This document shows positions 25,963 through 35,815 of a stretch of 64,000 nt of DNA, in pieces (within the stretch, counting starts at the first letter, position 1; each line of letters starts with the position of its first letter). The notes under the pieces are model-generated. The model searched no databases, had not been told where the DNA came from, and saw only the letters and a list, made by a program, of their open reading frames with translations. This DNA is from Sediminimonas qiaohouensis DSM 21189 (GTDB taxonomy: Bacteria; Pseudomonadota; Alphaproteobacteria; Rhodobacterales; Rhodobacteraceae), in contig NZ_AUIJ01000006.1 in assembly GCF_000423645.1 (NCBI RefSeq), positions 62,001 to 126,000 on the forward strand. Direction: 5' to 3'. The position numbers and the translations under genes were made by a program.

Positions 25963-28719
25963 GTGAGCGACACGCCCCAACCCCCTGACGACAAAGACGA
26001 AAACACACCTGAGCGCCCCGCCTACGAGGGGCCGAGCGTGTCGATCACACAAGAGATGCGCATGTCCTACCTGGACTATGCGATGTCGGTGATCGTCAGT
26101 CGGGCGATTCCGGACCTGCGCGACGGGTTGAAACCGGTGCATCGGCGCATCCTTTACGCGATGCACGAGGTCGGAAACACCCACGACAAGCCCTACCGAA
26201 AATCCGCCCGCCCGGTTGGCGACGTGATGGGGAAATACCACCCCCACGGCGACAGCGCGATCTATGACGCGCTGGTGCGGATGGCGCAGGATTTCTCGAT
26301 GTCGCTGCCGCTTCTGGATGGCCAGGGCAACTTCGGCTCGATGGACGGGGATAACCCGGCCGCGATGCGCTATACCGAGGTGCGCATGGACAAACCCGCC
26401 GGCGCCCTGCTGGCCGATATCGACAAGGACACCGTCGATTTCCAGGACAACTACGACGGCAAGGACCGCGAACCATCGGTTCTGCCCGCGCGCTTTCCCA
26501 ACATGCTGGTCAATGGCGCGGGCGGCATTGCCGTGGGGATGGCCACCAACATCCCGCCGCATAACCTGGGCGAGGTGATCGACGCCACGCAGGCGCTGAT
26601 CCAAGACCCCGACCTGTCGAGCGAGGATTTGATTGCATACGTCCCAGGCCCCGATTTCCCCACCGGCGGGATCATGCTGGGCCGCTCGGGCGCGCGCAAG
26701 GCGTACCTTGAGGGGCGCGGCAGCGTCGTCATCCGCGCCCGCTCGCGCATCGAGGAGCTGCGCAAGGATCGCTTCGCCATCGTGATCGACGAAATCCCCT
26801 ACCAGGTGAACAAATCCTCGATGATCGAAAAGATCGCCGAGCAGGTGCGCGAGAAAAAGATCGACGGCATAACCCATGTGCAGGACGAATCCGACCGCAA
26901 CGGCGTGCGCGTGGTGATCGAGTTGAAGCGCGACGCGGTTCCCGACGTGGTGCTCAATCAGCTTTACCGCTTCACCCCGATGCAGACCTATTTCGGCTGC
27001 AACATGCTGGCGCTGAACGGCGGCAAGCCCGAGCAATTGACGCTGCGCCGGTTCCTGACCTCCTTCATCGACTTCCGCGAGGATGTTGTCGCGCGGCGCA
27101 CCGCGTACCTTTTGCGCAAGGCGCGTGAGCGTAGCCATATCCTGTGCGGGCTGGCCGTGGCGGTCAGCAACGTGGACGAGGTGGTGGCCACGATCCGCTC
27201 CAGCGCCGATGCCGGCGAGGCCCGCGAAAAGCTGATGACGCGCCGCTGGCCGGCCGCGTCGATCGCCGAGTATATCCGCCTGATCGACGATCCGACCCAT
27301 ACGATGAACGACGACGGCACCTATAACCTCAGCGAGGCGCAGGCGCGCGCGATACTGGAGCTGCGCCTGCAACGCCTGACGCAACTGGGCGTGCAGGAAG
27401 TCACGGACGAGCTGCGGGAGCTGGCCGCCAAGATCAAGGAATACCTCGAAATCCTTGGCTCGCGCGAACGGATCATGGGGATCATCTCGGACGAGTTGCG
27501 CGAGGTGCGCGAGCAGTTCGCCGTGCCCCGCCGCACCGAGATCGTGGATTGGTCCGGCGACATGGACGACGAGGACCTGATCGCGCGCGAGGACATGGTC
27601 GTGACGATCACGCAGTCGGGCTATATCAAGCGCACGCCGCTGGCCGACTACCGCGCCCAGAAACGCGGCGGCAAGGGCCTGTCGGGGATGTCGACCAAGG
27701 ATGACGACGTGGTCACCACGCTGTTCGTGGCCAACACGCACACGCCGCTTTTGTTCTTCACCGCCGAAGGGATGGTCTACAAGCTCAAGACATGGCGCTT
27801 GCCGCTTGGCGGGCGCACCTCGAAAGGCAAGGCGATCGTCAATATCCTGCCGATCCCGACAGGCACCTCGATCGCCGCGATCCTGCCGGTGGACCGCCCC
27901 GAGGATCAGTGGGACGATCTGCAAATCGTGTTCGCGACCTCGGCCGGCGACGTGCGGCGCAACCAGTTGTCGGATTTCACCAACGTGATGCGCAACGGCA
28001 AGATCGCGATGGACCTGCCCGAAGGGGTAGAGATGGTCAACGCGCGGATCTGCTCGGAAGACGAAGACGTGATGCTGGTCACCGACTCGGGCCGCGCGAT
28101 CCGCTTCCCGACCACCGATGTGCGGGTGTTCAAGGGCCGCAAATCCACCGGGGTGCGCGGCATCCGCCTGACCGGCGACGACCGCGTCGTGTCGATGTCG
28201 GTTCTGCGCCATTTCGAGGCCACCGCGGGAGAGCGGACCGCCTACCTCAAGATGCGCCGCGCGATGGCCGGATTGACCGACGATGCCGATAGCACCGAGG
28301 AAGAGGCAATCGCCGATCCCGAGTTCTCGAACGCGCGCTATGTCGAGATGTCGGCGGCCGAGAACCTGATCCTGACGATCAGCGCCAAGGGCACGGGCAA
28401 GCTCAGCTCAAGCCACGACTACCCGGTTCGCGGCCGTGGCGGCATGGGCGTGGCGGCCTCCGACAAGGCAATGCGCGGCGGTGCCGTGGTCGCCTCGTTC
28501 CCGGTCGACCTGGATGATCAGATCATGCTGGCCACGTCGCGCGGTCAATCCATTCGCGTGCCGGTCGAGGGCATCTCGTTCCGCTCACGCAGCGCCGGCG
28601 GGGTCAAGATATTCGACACCCGCAAGGACGAGTTCGTCGTCTCGGTCGCCCGCGTCGCCGACCAGGGCGAAGACGAAACCGACGGCGATACGTCGCTGGA
28701 TGCACCGGACGCGCCCTGA
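25963..28719 (+). CDS. gyrA: DNA gyrase subunit A
   Basis: GTG start at 25963 ([10 protein letters not shown]) gives 918 residues; the longer frame from 25876 adds non-conserved sequence. Type IIA topoisomerase subunit that breaks and rejoins DNA during negative supercoiling. The active tyrosine is in AMRYTEVRM. The quinolone-resistance region reads [15 protein letters not shown] with both the Ser and Asp of drug-sensitive enzymes retained. The GyrA box appears as KRGGKG in the C-terminal beta-pinwheel, and there is an acidic tail. A repeat-A element follows the stop. Confidence 0.98.
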   Translation: MSDTPQPPDDKDENTPERPAYEGPSVSITQEMRMSYLDYAMSVIVSRAIPDLRDGLKPVHRRILYAMHEVGNTHDKPYRKSARPVGDVMGKYHPHGDSAIYDALVRMAQDFSMSLPLLDGQGNFGSMDGDNPAAMRYTEVRMDKPAGALLADIDKDTVDFQDNYDGKDREPSVLPARFPNMLVNGAGGIAVGMATNIPPHNLGEVIDATQALIQDPDLSSEDLIAYVPGPDFPTGGIMLGRSGARKAYLEGRGSVVIRARSRIEELRKDRFAIVIDEIPYQVNKSSMIEKIAEQVREKKIDGITHVQDESDRNGVRVVIELKRDAVPDVVLNQLYRFTPMQTYFGCNMLALNGGKPEQLTLRRFLTSFIDFREDVVARRTAYLLRKARERSHILCGLAVAVSNVDEVVATIRSSADAGEAREKLMTRRWPAASIAEYIRLIDDPTHTMNDDGTYNLSEAQARAILELRLQRLTQLGVQEVTDELRELAAKIKEYLEILGSRERIMGIISDELREVREQFAVPRRTEIVDWSGDMDDEDLIAREDMVVTITQSGYIKRTPLADYRAQKRGGKGLSGMSTKDDDVVTTLFVANTHTPLLFFTAEGMVYKLKTWRLPLGGRTSKGKAIVNILPIPTGTSIAAILPVDRPEDQWDDLQIVFATSAGDVRRNQLSDFTNVMRNGKIAMDLPEGVEMVNARICSEDEDVMLVTDSGRAIRFPTTDVRVFKGRKSTGVRGIRLTGDDRVVSMSVLRHFEATAGERTAYLKMRRAMAGLTDDADSTEEEAIADPEFSNARYVEMSAAENLILTISAKGTGKLSSSHDYPVRGRGGMGVAASDKAMRGGAVVASFPVDLDDQIMLATSRGQSIRVPVEGISFRSRSAGGVKIFDTRKDEFVVSVARVADQGEDETDGDTSLDAPDAP

Positions 28720-28730
28720 CGCCGGTGTTT

Positions 28731-28780
28731 CTTCTGGCGGGAAATATCCTCGGGGGGTTTGGGGGGGGCAGACAGCCCCC
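28731..28780. repeat. Intergenic repeat family A, copy 2 (half element)
   Basis: CTTCTGGCGGGAAATATCCT followed by GGGGGC-AGACA-GCCCCC (28764-28780), in the convergent gap between gyrA and the M32 peptidase. Corresponds to the right half of copy 1. Confidence 0.65.
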
Positions 28781-28792
28781 TACCTCGGCGGC

Positions 28793-30277
28793 TCACAGCC
28801 CGTATAGCAGGCCGAATTTCTCTTCCAGGTAGTCCAGCAGCGGCGCCTCGCTGATCGGCTTGCCGACTGCGGTCTCAATCACGTCGCGCGGCTCATAGAG
28901 GCCACCGTGGCGCTGAACAGACTCGCGCAGCCATCCCGTCGCCCGGTCCAGGCTACCCTCGGCCAGGTCCGCATCCAGATCGGGCAGCGCCGCGCGCATC
29001 GCCTTGTGCAGCCCCCCGGCATAGACATTGCCCAAGGCATAGGTCGGGAAATACCCGAACAGGCCCACGGACCAGTGCACATCCTGCAAGCACCCGTTCG
29101 ATGGCTTGTCCACGGCAACCCCGAAATCGGCCTCGAACCTGTCATTCCACGCGCCCTCCAGGTCGGCAACGGCCAGGTCACCGGAGATCAGCGCGCGCTC
29201 AAGGTCAAACCGCAGCATGATATGCAGGTTGTACTGCACCTCGTCGGCCTCGGTGCGGATATACCCCTGCCGCAAACGGTTGACCGCGCGATAGAAGGCG
29301 TCCGCATCGGACACGCCAAGATCGCCAAAGCTTTCGCGCATACGATCGAACAGCCAGCCGGAAAACGCGCGCGAGCGGCCAAGCTGGTTCTCGTAGATGC
29401 GGCTTTGGCTTTCGTGCACGCCCATCGACGCGCCCTGCCCCAACGGCGATAGCGCATAGGCCGGTTCGATCGCCTGTTCATAGCAACCATGCCCGACCTC
29501 GTGGATGGTGGAATACAGGCAGTTGAACGGGTCTTGCGCGTCGGTGCGCGTGGTAATGCGCACATCCGCGCCCGAGCCGGACGAGAACGGATGCACCGCC
29601 TTGTCCACTCGCCCGCGCGCCATGTCATAGCCGAATGCCTTGGCCAGTCGCCGCGCCAGCCGCATCTGCGCGGCCTCGTCGAATTGCCCCGATAGCCCGT
29701 CGGGCGCCGGCCGCTCCAGGCAAGCGGCGCGCAGGGCCACGAGGCGCGGCCGCATGGCGGCGAACATGCGCTCCAGGTCGGCGGCGCTTGTGCCCGGCTC
29801 GAACCCGTCAAGCAGCGCGTCGTAGACCGCGCCGGCATCTTGGGTCTGTGCGATGGCCGCGCCTTCTTCGCGTTTGAGCGCGACGATCTTCTCAAGCACC
29901 GGGGCGAAGGCGGCGAAATCATCGTTGGCGCGCGCCTCGGCCCACAGGCCCTGTGCGCGGCTGGTAAGGCGCGCGATTTTGGTGGCCAGCGCCTCGGGCA
30001 CGCGGGTGGCGCGTTCAACGTCGCGGCGGATGTGGCGCATCTGCGCACGTCCCACCGGATCAAGCGCGGCGTCGTCTATCACAGCCAGCCAGTCCTGCAC
30101 GCGCGGATCGGTGCGGCGGGCATGCAGCACCGCCTCGATCGCGGCGAATTCCTCGGCCCGCTGATCGGCCGCGCCGCGCGGCATCACGGTTTCCTGATCC
30201 CAACCCAGCCTGCCCGCGATCTGCGCCAGCGCCTCGGTCTGGTGCTGGAACGCCATCAATTCATCGAACGCACTCAT
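28793..30277 (-). CDS. M32 family carboxypeptidase (Taq type)
   Basis: 494 residues from MSAFDELMAF (30277). Zinc metallocarboxypeptidase with HEVGH in TIHEVGHGCYEQ, and the downstream Glu ligand in GVHESQSRIYENQLGRS, as in the thermostable carboxypeptidase 1 family. C-terminal DVHWSVGLFGYFPTYALGN is typical. Cytosolic peptide turnover. Overlaps ctaA by 4 bases (ATGA), so the two are translated together. Confidence 0.95.
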   Translation of the reverse strand: MSAFDELMAFQHQTEALAQIAGRLGWDQETVMPRGAADQRAEEFAAIEAVLHARRTDPRVQDWLAVIDDAALDPVGRAQMRHIRRDVERATRVPEALATKIARLTSRAQGLWAEARANDDFAAFAPVLEKIVALKREEGAAIAQTQDAGAVYDALLDGFEPGTSAADLERMFAAMRPRLVALRAACLERPAPDGLSGQFDEAAQMRLARRLAKAFGYDMARGRVDKAVHPFSSGSGADVRITTRTDAQDPFNCLYSTIHEVGHGCYEQAIEPAYALSPLGQGASMGVHESQSRIYENQLGRSRAFSGWLFDRMRESFGDLGVSDADAFYRAVNRLRQGYIRTEADEVQYNLHIMLRFDLERALISGDLAVADLEGAWNDRFEADFGVAVDKPSNGCLQDVHWSVGLFGYFPTYALGNVYAGGLHKAMRAALPDLDADLAEGSLDRATGWLRESVQRHGGLYEPRDVIETAVGKPISEAPLLDYLEEKFGLLYGL

Positions 30278-31425
30278 GCGGCGGTCCCTCTTTGTATCGA
30301 ACTGGCCACCGGATACGCCGCGGCAAAGCGGGCGCGCAGGATCATCACCCATGTGATAACGCCCAGGACCTGGTGCGAGATCGCCATCTGCCACGGCGCA
30401 ATAGTGATCACCGTCGCGATCCCCAGCACCACCTGCGCCAACAGCGCGGCAAAGGCCAACCCAAAGGCCCGGCGCGTGGCGGTATTGGGCGACCGGCGTG
30501 CAGCCAGAAGCGCCATGCCCCCGTAGATCAACAGGCCATAGCCCACGAGGCGGTGAATGAACTGCACCGTGCCGGGATTTTCAAAGAAATTGCGCCACCA
30601 CGGCGTCAGCTCCATCATATCCGGCGGCAGCAGTCCGCCCGCCATCCACGGCCAGTCGGTATAGCTACGGCCCGCGTCAATGCCAGCCACCAGCGCACCC
30701 AGCAGAATTTGCAGGAACGCGAAGTGCATCCAGCCCGTGCCAAGCGAAAACAGCTTGCGCTCGCGGCTGCGCCGGGCCTGGATCAGGTCCCGCTCAGGGC
30801 GCGCCAGCAGCATGGCAAACCACGCGATCAGGCCCAGGATGACAAATGCCAGCCCCAGATGCGTGGCAAGCCGGTAGCTGGCGACCGCGATCATGCCCTC
30901 GCCCAGGCCCGAGGACACCATCCACCACCCGATCGCCCCCTGCGCGCCGCCCAAGGCGCCCAGCAGAAGGAGCCGCCCGGACCATCCCGGCGGAACGCGC
31001 CGCGCCAGCAGGAACCCGAAAAACCCAAGCGCCCAAACCAGCCCGATCACGCGGCCCAACTGCCGGTGGCCCCATTCCCACCAGTAAATGGATTTGAAAT
31101 CATCCAGTTCCATCCAGCTGTGCTGCAACTCGAACTGCGGGATACTCTTGTACTTTTCGAACTCTGACTGCCATTCAGCTTCGCTCATCGGGGGCAGCGC
31201 GCCGGTGACCGGGCGCCATTCCGTGATGCTCAGCCCGCTATCGGTCAGCCGGGTCAGCCCGCCAACCGCGATCATCACCACGACCAGCGCGAACAGCATC
31301 ATCAGCCACAGTCGAATACCGCGCCGCGCGCCGCGCTGACCTCGGTCGATCAGCCCGCCCTGTGGCGCGTTCTGCTCGCGCGATTGCGTGCCCACCTCTT
31401 CGAAAATCTGCCTGTTGCCGCCCAT
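30274..31425 (-). CDS. ctaA: Heme A synthase (COX15/CtaA)
   Basis: 383-residue polytopic membrane enzyme that oxidises the heme O methyl group to give heme A for aa3 cytochrome oxidase. About eight transmembrane helices; conserved stretches GGLTRLTDSGLSITEWRPVTG, IYWWEWGHRQLGR (heme-ligand His) and NPGTVQFIHRLVGY, and a C-terminal WQMAISHQVLG. The N-terminal soluble extension of about 30 residues is usual for alphaproteobacteria. Confidence 0.96.
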   Translation of the reverse strand: MGGNRQIFEEVGTQSREQNAPQGGLIDRGQRGARRGIRLWLMMLFALVVVMIAVGGLTRLTDSGLSITEWRPVTGALPPMSEAEWQSEFEKYKSIPQFELQHSWMELDDFKSIYWWEWGHRQLGRVIGLVWALGFFGFLLARRVPPGWSGRLLLLGALGGAQGAIGWWMVSSGLGEGMIAVASYRLATHLGLAFVILGLIAWFAMLLARPERDLIQARRSRERKLFSLGTGWMHFAFLQILLGALVAGIDAGRSYTDWPWMAGGLLPPDMMELTPWWRNFFENPGTVQFIHRLVGYGLLIYGGMALLAARRSPNTATRRAFGLAFAALLAQVVLGIATVITIAPWQMAISHQVLGVITWVMILRARFAAAYPVASSIQRGTAA

Positions 31426-31496
31426 TGCCAGCCTCCCGCCAATCTGGCCGTCAAACTAGGCCGCGCGCGCGGGCGCTTCAAGCGAATAGCCGCCGA

Positions 31497-32240
31497 TTAG
31501 CCGCGGTCCTTCCAACGCACCATTTGACGCAGGATACCGTGCAGCATCTGCACGTCCGCCCGGGTCAGGGGCATGCGGCTCCACAGGTTGCGCAGGTTGG
31601 TTTTCATGCCCGCCGCTTTGGTTTCGGGAAAGAAGAAGCCCGCCTGCTCCAACCGCTCCTCGTAGTGGTCCGCAAGGCGCGCCACGTCGCCCGCACTGGC
31701 CCATTCGCCGCGCGCAATCGGCGTGGTGCGGCCAACCACCTCGGCGGTCGCGCGGCGCCATTCATAACCCGTAAGAAGCACGCATTGCGCAAGGTTGAGC
31801 GAGGGAAAGTCAGGGTTCACCGGCACCGAGATGACGGCGTTGGCGCGCGCGACATCCTCGTTTTCCAACCCGGCGCGCTCGGGCCCGAACAGCACCGCAA
31901 CACGGCCGCCTTCGGCGATCCGCTGCGCGGCGTCGGCCATCGCGGCCTCGGGGCTGAATACCGGTTTGGTCAGTCCGCGTGCCCGTGCGGTGGCCGCGTA
32001 GACATAAGTGGCATCGGCCACCGCGCCGCCCAGATCGTCGTGCAATTGCGCCTCGTCCAGAAGGCGCCCCGCGCCGCTGGCCATGGCAACGGCACGCGGG
32101 TTGGGCCAGCCATCTCGCGGCGCCACCACGCGCATCCGGTCCAACCCGAAATTCCACATCGCCCGAGCCGCAGCGCCGATGTTTTCCCCCATCTGAGGGC
32201 GCACCAGGACAAAGCTGGGCTGGGGCGTGTCGGTGGGCAT
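31497..32240 (-). CDS. TrmJ-like tRNA 2'-O-methyltransferase (SPOUT/TrmH family)
   Basis: 247 residues. SPOUT knot methyltransferase with motif 1 FVLVRPQMGENIGAAARAMWNFG, motif 2 AVLFGPERAGLENEDVARAN and motif 3 PVNPDFPSLNLAQCVLLTGYEW. The C-terminal extension matches the TrmJ branch that modifies position 32 of tRNAs. Cytosolic. Flanked by ctaA downstream on the same strand. Confidence 0.9.
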   Translation of the reverse strand: MPTDTPQPSFVLVRPQMGENIGAAARAMWNFGLDRMRVVAPRDGWPNPRAVAMASGAGRLLDEAQLHDDLGGAVADATYVYAATARARGLTKPVFSPEAAMADAAQRIAEGGRVAVLFGPERAGLENEDVARANAVISVPVNPDFPSLNLAQCVLLTGYEWRRATAEVVGRTTPIARGEWASAGDVARLADHYEERLEQAGFFFPETKAAGMKTNLRNLWSRMPLTRADVQMLHGILRQMVRWKDRG

Positions 32241-32330
32241 CGGGGGAACCTCGTGTCAAAGGGGGCGCGGGCGGTGATAGGACAAGCCATCGCGCAGGGG
32301 AACCCCCAAATGCCAATCCGCGTCAGCCAA

Positions 32331-33449
32331 TCAGCCCCCCCCCGCGGGCCCAAGCGAATCGTAATGCGACTTGAGCCGTTGCAGCGCGATCCGCAGCACC
32401 ACCTTGGTCGACCGGGCCGACCATCCAAGCCGCTTTTCCGCTGTCTCCAGCCCCTCCAGGTAACAGCAGCAGCGCAGCGCGATATCGCCCAAGCCCGGCC
32501 CCAGATCACGCAGGGCCGCCGCCACCCGGGTCCGCGCGGGCGAGATACCGCCGCGCGCACCGACCGTTGGTGCATCGGGCGTAATCGCCAACCGCTCCCA
32601 CCCGCCGCCACGCGGATCGGCCATCTCGGCCAGCTCGAAATCCTCGCGAAGGCGCTCTGCCGCGTTGACCAGCCCACTGCCCAGGAACGGCTTGCCATCC
32701 TTGTCGCGGCGGCGCGCCAGCGCGACAACCGGCGATTCGACTGCCCCGTACCGCACCCGCCCGGGGGCCACATCGTCATGCGCGGGGCGCTCGGAATGCC
32801 CGGGAGCGGGAGAAAACAGCGCTTGTGCCTCTTCAAAACCCCGGCAGGCGCGGTTCTCGACCTCAGCCAACGCGTGCCGGCAGGCCTCGCGACCCGCTGC
32901 CGTTATGTGATAGCGCGACACCCGTCCCGGCGCCGGGCAATCGATCCACCCCTTCAGGGCCATCGCCTGCGCCACCGGCCTGTCAACGACAGCCATACGC
33001 TTCGTTTCGCCCTGCGGTGTGTCGCGGACGACGACGGCCTTATCCATATCGCGGGCCACCGCAAGAACCGTGGCAGGTGCGCAAAGCTGGCTCAGGACCG
33101 GAGCCGCATCCCGTTTCAGGTTGTCTTCGTTGAGGCTGATCTCGGGGGCTATCACGTGCTGCATTTCCTGTCGCTCCTCGCTGCTGAACCGTTTCGTACC
33201 ACCGCGCATGAAGACGGATTTCCCGCCTCCAAGACAGCGCAATGCTTCGTCCACCAACAGGTCGTCGCGCCGGCTCTCGATATTGCGAATCTGACGCAGG
33301 ACCGTAGACGCATGACAGCCCGCCTTCCGGGCAAGCTCCCGGATCGGCTGCCCCTGCTCGGTATGGGCAAGGTAGCGGCGCGCCTCCACTGGAACCCAAC
33401 AGGGCACATGCGCCTCGGCAGGTCTGGTTGAGATGGGAGCACGCGGCAT
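32331..33449 (-). CDS. DUF6456 helix-turn-helix protein
   Basis: 372 residues. N-terminal HTH signature PIRELARKAGCHASTVLRQIRNIE (about 35-58) suggests DNA binding; the middle carries a MarR-like winged segment (GRVSRYHITAAGREACRHALAE); the C-terminal half with RLREDFELAEM and KVVLRIALQRLKSHYD corresponds to DUF6456. Taxonomically restricted family; no known role. Transcribed divergently from the DUF6477 gene across a 241-base AT-rich gap, which it might control. Confidence 0.8.
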   Translation of the reverse strand: MPRAPISTRPAEAHVPCWVPVEARRYLAHTEQGQPIRELARKAGCHASTVLRQIRNIESRRDDLLVDEALRCLGGGKSVFMRGGTKRFSSEERQEMQHVIAPEISLNEDNLKRDAAPVLSQLCAPATVLAVARDMDKAVVVRDTPQGETKRMAVVDRPVAQAMALKGWIDCPAPGRVSRYHITAAGREACRHALAEVENRACRGFEEAQALFSPAPGHSERPAHDDVAPGRVRYGAVESPVVALARRRDKDGKPFLGSGLVNAAERLREDFELAEMADPRGGGWERLAITPDAPTVGARGGISPARTRVAAALRDLGPGLGDIALRCCCYLEGLETAEKRLGWSARSTKVVLRIALQRLKSHYDSLGPAGGG

Positions 33450-33495
33450 GGATGCCTCCTATTATGTCAGATTCACTGTCTAACCTATCCCCGAG

Positions 33496-33548
33496 TTATC
33501 CCCAGAGTTACTCATAGTTGTGGCGTGACATGGTTACCTGTTGGTTAA
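33496..33548. promoter_or_regulatory. Divergent control region with CtrA-like and DnaA-like motifs
   Basis: Within the AT-rich 33450-33690 gap: TTATCCCCA (33496-33504), close to a DnaA box, and TTAC-N7-TTAA (33534-33548), one base off the CtrA consensus TTAA-N7-TTAA. A GTTTCG/CGAAAC dyad follows near 33573-33598. Motif matches only. Confidence 0.35.
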
Positions 33549-33690
33549 ATGTTTCCGATTTCTCAATGTTTGTTTCGCAAACGTAAACAGTTTCGAAACA
33601 TGCCGCGCGCCGGATCGCGCTCTCACGCAACACCCTGATTTCCGTGATTATCTACCTGCCTCAGGTGCTTATCAGGCCAAGGAAACAGAC

Positions 33691-34002
33691 ATGAATGACG
33701 TTCTGGCACATCTCGATACACTTCGCCGGCCCCGGCTGCTGATCCGTGCGGCGCGGATCGGGCTGCAGGAGTACCGCCGCGACCTTCACCTGCGCCGCCT
33801 ACTGTCCTGTAGCGGGACATGGCACAGCGGCAAGGCTCTGCATGCCCTTATCGAACTGGAGGAGACACTGAACCTGCAACGCCGCGAGGGCGCCGCGGCC
33901 TACAGCGCCTGCCGGCATGTTGATATCCTGATCGCGATGATGGCAGAGGCACGTTTGCTGCGCTCGACCGAAGTCGCCGACGCTGCGGAGCCGGCGCCCT
34001 AG
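33691..34002 (+). CDS. DUF6477 family protein
   Basis: 103 residues from MNDVLAHLDT (33691), which has an excellent AAGGAAACAGAC ribosome site; the longer open frame upstream is promoter sequence. All-helical, Arg-rich, with LIRAARIGLQEYRRDLHLRRLL and ALHALIELEETLNLQRREG. A small family of unknown function seen in Rhodobacterales. Ends at a strong hairpin facing the MttB-like gene. Confidence 0.8.
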   Translation: MNDVLAHLDTLRRPRLLIRAARIGLQEYRRDLHLRRLLSCSGTWHSGKALHALIELEETLNLQRREGAAAYSACRHVDILIAMMAEARLLRSTEVADAAEPAP

Positions 34003-34006
34003 GAAC

Positions 34007-34032
34007 CGGCCGCACTACGTGCAGTGCGGCCG
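34007..34032. terminator. Bidirectional hairpin between DUF6477 and MttB-like genes
   Basis: CGGCCGCACT (34007-34016) pairs perfectly with AGTGCGGCCG (34023-34032) around ACGTGC, centred in a 57-base convergent gap. Confidence 0.65.
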
Positions 34033-34059
34033 CGGTTGTGCATCAAGGACGCAATGCGC

Positions 34060-35619
34060 TCAGGAAAAGGCGTCGGGCACGGCGGCCTTTTTCTGGGCCA
34101 CGTAGCCGGCCAGCGCCTCGGCAATACCGGGGTCCATCGCGGGCTGCTGGTAGGTTTCGAGCAGATGCTCGACACGTGCCGCGGCCAGCGCCTGCGTGTC
34201 TCGCGCGCCCTCTTCGTGCCAGGTTTCAAACGGCTTGTAGTCGAACACGTCTGACCGCCAGAACGCCGATTTGAAATTGGCTTGGGTATGCGCGCACCCG
34301 AGGTAGTGCCCCCCCGGCCCAACTTCGCGGATGGCATCCATCGCTTGCGCGTTCTCATCAACGCTGACGCCTTGCGCGAACTTGTGCAATGCGCCCAACT
34401 GATCGGCATCCATCACGAACTTCTCGAACGAGGCGACCAGCCCGCCTTCCAGCCAACCACAGGAATGCAACATGAAGTTCACCCCCGACAGCAACCCCAT
34501 GTTCAGCGAATTCGCCGTCTCGTAAGCGGCCTGCGCATCAGGCAGCTTGGAGCCGCAGAACGACCCCGCCGACCGGTACGGCAATCCCAGCCGCCGCGCC
34601 AGTTGTCCGGCGCCATACGTGATATGGCTGGCCTCGGGCGTGCCGAAGGTCGGCGCGCCGCTGTTCATGTCGATGGATGTCACGAAGGCGCCGAAAATCA
34701 CCGGCGCACCGGGGCGAATGAGCTGGCTATACGCCACGCCCGTCATCACCTCGGCCAGTACCTGCGTCAGGGTTCCGGCCACCGACACCGGCGCCATGGC
34801 CCCGCCAACGATGAACGGCGACAGAATGCAGGCCTGATTGGATTCGGCATATACCTCCAGCGCGCCCATCATCACGTCGTCAAAGGTCAACGGCGAGTTG
34901 ATATTGATCAGCGACGTCATCACCGTGTTGTCGCGCACGAAATCCTCGCCGAACAGAAGGCCGGCCATCTCGACGCTGTCGCGCGCGCGATCGGGGTCCG
35001 TGACCGACCCCATGAACGGCTTGTCCGACAATGTCATGTGGGCATGCAGCATATCCAGGTGGCGCTTGTTCACCGCCACATCCGTCGGCTCGCAAACGGT
35101 GCCGCCGGAATGGTGCAGCCACTTGGACATGTAGCCCAGTTTCACGAACTTGTGGAAATCGTCCATCGTGGCATATCGGCGCCCGGTCTGGATATCGTGC
35201 ACGAAGGGCGGGCCATAGATCGGCGCACACACCATGTTGCGCCCGCCGATCTCGACATTGCGCTCGGGGTTGCGAGCGTGCTGCGTGAAGCGCGACGGCG
35301 CCGTCTCGCACAATTTCCGCGCCAGACCGCGCGGAATGCGCACGCGCTCCCCCTCGATCAGCGCCCCCGCCTCGCGCCACCGCTCCAGCGCCTTGGGGTT
35401 GTTGACGAAGTTGACGCCAACTTCCTCCAGCAGCGTCTCGGCATTTGCCTCGATAATCTCCAGCGCCTCTTCGTTGAGTACCTCGAAGTTGGGTATGTTC
35501 CTCTCGATATACTTGGCCGTCTCGAAGGAAACGGCACCGCGTTCAGCCCGCCGCGCCGCACCGCCGCCGCCACGTCCTCTGCGCCCTGCCCGAGCCGGTG
35601 ATTCCCGCGTATCTGCCAT
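34060..35619 (-). CDS. MttB-superfamily (non-pyrrolysine) methyltransferase
   Basis: 519 residues from MADTRESPAR (35619). Member of the trimethylamine methyltransferase MttB superfamily (corrinoid-linked TIM barrel) without an in-frame amber codon, hence of the non-pyrrolysine MtgB-like type. Recognisable segments: VLNEEALEIIEANAETLLEEVGV, VEIGGRNMVCAPIYGPPFVHD, and GAMAPVSVAGTLTQVLAEVM. An unusual Arg/Gly-rich basic stretch (residues 7-27) precedes the domain. Known relatives demethylate glycine betaine or similar quaternary amines with a corrinoid protein; no corrinoid protein gene is adjacent. Substrate unproven. Confidence 0.88.
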   Translation of the reverse strand: MADTRESPARAGRRGRGGGGAARRAERGAVSFETAKYIERNIPNFEVLNEEALEIIEANAETLLEEVGVNFVNNPKALERWREAGALIEGERVRIPRGLARKLCETAPSRFTQHARNPERNVEIGGRNMVCAPIYGPPFVHDIQTGRRYATMDDFHKFVKLGYMSKWLHHSGGTVCEPTDVAVNKRHLDMLHAHMTLSDKPFMGSVTDPDRARDSVEMAGLLFGEDFVRDNTVMTSLININSPLTFDDVMMGALEVYAESNQACILSPFIVGGAMAPVSVAGTLTQVLAEVMTGVAYSQLIRPGAPVIFGAFVTSIDMNSGAPTFGTPEASHITYGAGQLARRLGLPYRSAGSFCGSKLPDAQAAYETANSLNMGLLSGVNFMLHSCGWLEGGLVASFEKFVMDADQLGALHKFAQGVSVDENAQAMDAIREVGPGGHYLGCAHTQANFKSAFWRSDVFDYKPFETWHEEGARDTQALAAARVEHLLETYQQPAMDPGIAEALAGYVAQKKAAVPDAFS

Positions 35620-35815
35620 ATCGAACGCTCCTGCCTGTCCTGTCACGGCCGATTGCCGACCTTTCGCGCCTATCAGGGTTTTAAAGCCTTGCCAGAGGCA
35701 TGCAGCGAAAATATGCGCCGCAATAGGCCTCATCAGCGACATTGCCTGCGATCACTCACCGGCTTGCGTCATTGGCCCTCTTGCGCAAATCGGCGCCTGC
35801 AACTACTAGGCTGAC

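Noticed and set aside
33490-33600. Replication origin
   Set aside because: Only one or two loose DnaA-like boxes; no dnaA, gidA/parAB or box cluster nearby.
34060-35619. Pyrrolysine-containing MttB
   Set aside because: No in-frame TAG within the gene; the frame is continuous, so it is of the non-Pyl type.
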